Shown here: positions 5,755-6,077 of the stretch, one piece after another
How the letters are laid out: every line of letters starts with the position of its first letter
How positions within the stretch are numbered: position 1 is the stretch's first letter
Source: Promethearchaeota archaeon
GTDB taxonomy: Archaea > Asgardarchaeota > Lokiarchaeia > Sigynarchaeales > SOKP01
Length of the DNA stretch: 6,077 nt
Assembly: GCA_016839425.1 (NCBI GenBank)
Contig: JAEOUI010000069.1
Span: 1-6,077 of the forward strand
Reading direction: 5' to 3'
Translations under genes and position numbers: made by a program
The notes under the pieces: model-generated
What the model was told of the DNA's origin: nothing
The model's input: only the letters and a program-made list of their open reading frames with translations
The model's database searches: none

Positions 5755-6077
5755 TTGATAATCATAGTTAAAATTAAAACAGGCGTTCTCATAAATTCTC
5801 CACTCGAAGTTGTGTGGAAGGCGTTCGTTAACCAAAATAACATGACAATCTGGATGAAAAATCTTGAGAAAGTAGAAGTCATCAAGGGAGATTTAGGAGA
5901 GATCGGGGCAATTGCTCACATGCATTATCGCGAAAAGGGACGCCCTTACATTTTAGAAGATAAGATGCTTTCATACGAACCAGAAAAGAAAATCGTATCT
6001 CAGGTTTCTGGTCAAGGAATGAAAATATTATTAGAGACATGTTTCGAAAAGCAAGAAGGAAGAACTCAAGTTTTTAT
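5755..6077 (+). CDS. SRPBCC/START-like ligand-binding protein, 3' end cut by the window
   Basis: An open frame runs from TTG 5755 off the end of the window, giving at least 107 residues. It begins IIIVKIKTGVLINSP and continues with LEVVWKAFVN (17-26), W33, and the GDLGEIGA segment (45-52). This is the start of the helix-grip fold: a first strand, then two short helices ending near a Trp, then antiparallel strands. Members bind hydrophobic ligands in a deep cavity or act as cyclases or stress proteins; ligand and role here are unknown. TTG is chosen because an in-frame stop lies at 5731-5733 and no ATG or GTG lies in between or until codon 30, inside the domain. Family proteins are commonly about 140-150 residues, so roughly the last quarter may be missing. 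It has its own promoter region and is separate from fic. Confidence 0.75.
   Translation, partial: MIIIVKIKTGVLINSPLEVVWKAFVNQNNMTIWMKNLEKVEVIKGDLGEIGAIAHMHYREKGRPYILEDKMLSYEPEKKIVSQVSGQGMKILLETCFEKQEGRTQVF

Overview
This is an AT-rich window that looks like ordinary chromosomal DNA from an archaeon. The evidence is TATA-box elements about 25 bases before several starts, few Shine-Dalgarno motifs, at least one start that fits a leaderless mRNA, T-rich gene ends, and frequent GTG or TTG start codons. The gene content and the C-terminal anchor of the surface protein suggest an Asgard archaeon of the Lokiarchaeia kind. That placement is an inference; no rRNA or marker gene is present.

Layout from left to right. 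A rubredoxin-ferritin fusion of the reverse-rubrerythrin type (13-555, +) converges on a small unknown gene (589-900, -). A 175-base divergent promoter region (901-1075) separates that gene from an alpha/beta hydrolase (1076-1885, +). The hydrolase converges on a surface protein (1927-2931, -) that has a signal peptide, a PPC-like domain, a six-residue repeat and a C-terminal membrane anchor. A second divergent region (2932-3176) leads to an acyl-CoA dehydrogenase (3177-4463, +). Next come a terminator and a repeat-rich gap with a 30-base-pair inverted repeat. The gap precedes a Fic-domain AMP-transferase (4665-5567, +). The window ends inside an SRPBCC/START-like protein (5755 onward, +).

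The genes appear to be single transcription units: neighbours alternate in strand or are separated by terminators and their own promoters. I see no operon and no shared pathway. The rubrerythrin fits peroxide defence in an anaerobe, the acyl-CoA dehydrogenase fits fatty-acid or branched-chain acyl metabolism, and Fic is a protein-modifying regulator.

The least explained structure is the inverted and direct repeat set at 4498-4616, just upstream of the Fic promoter. The regular acidic hexapeptide repeat in the surface protein is second. I found no CRISPR array, tRNA, rRNA, intact mobile element or clear multi-gene defence system.
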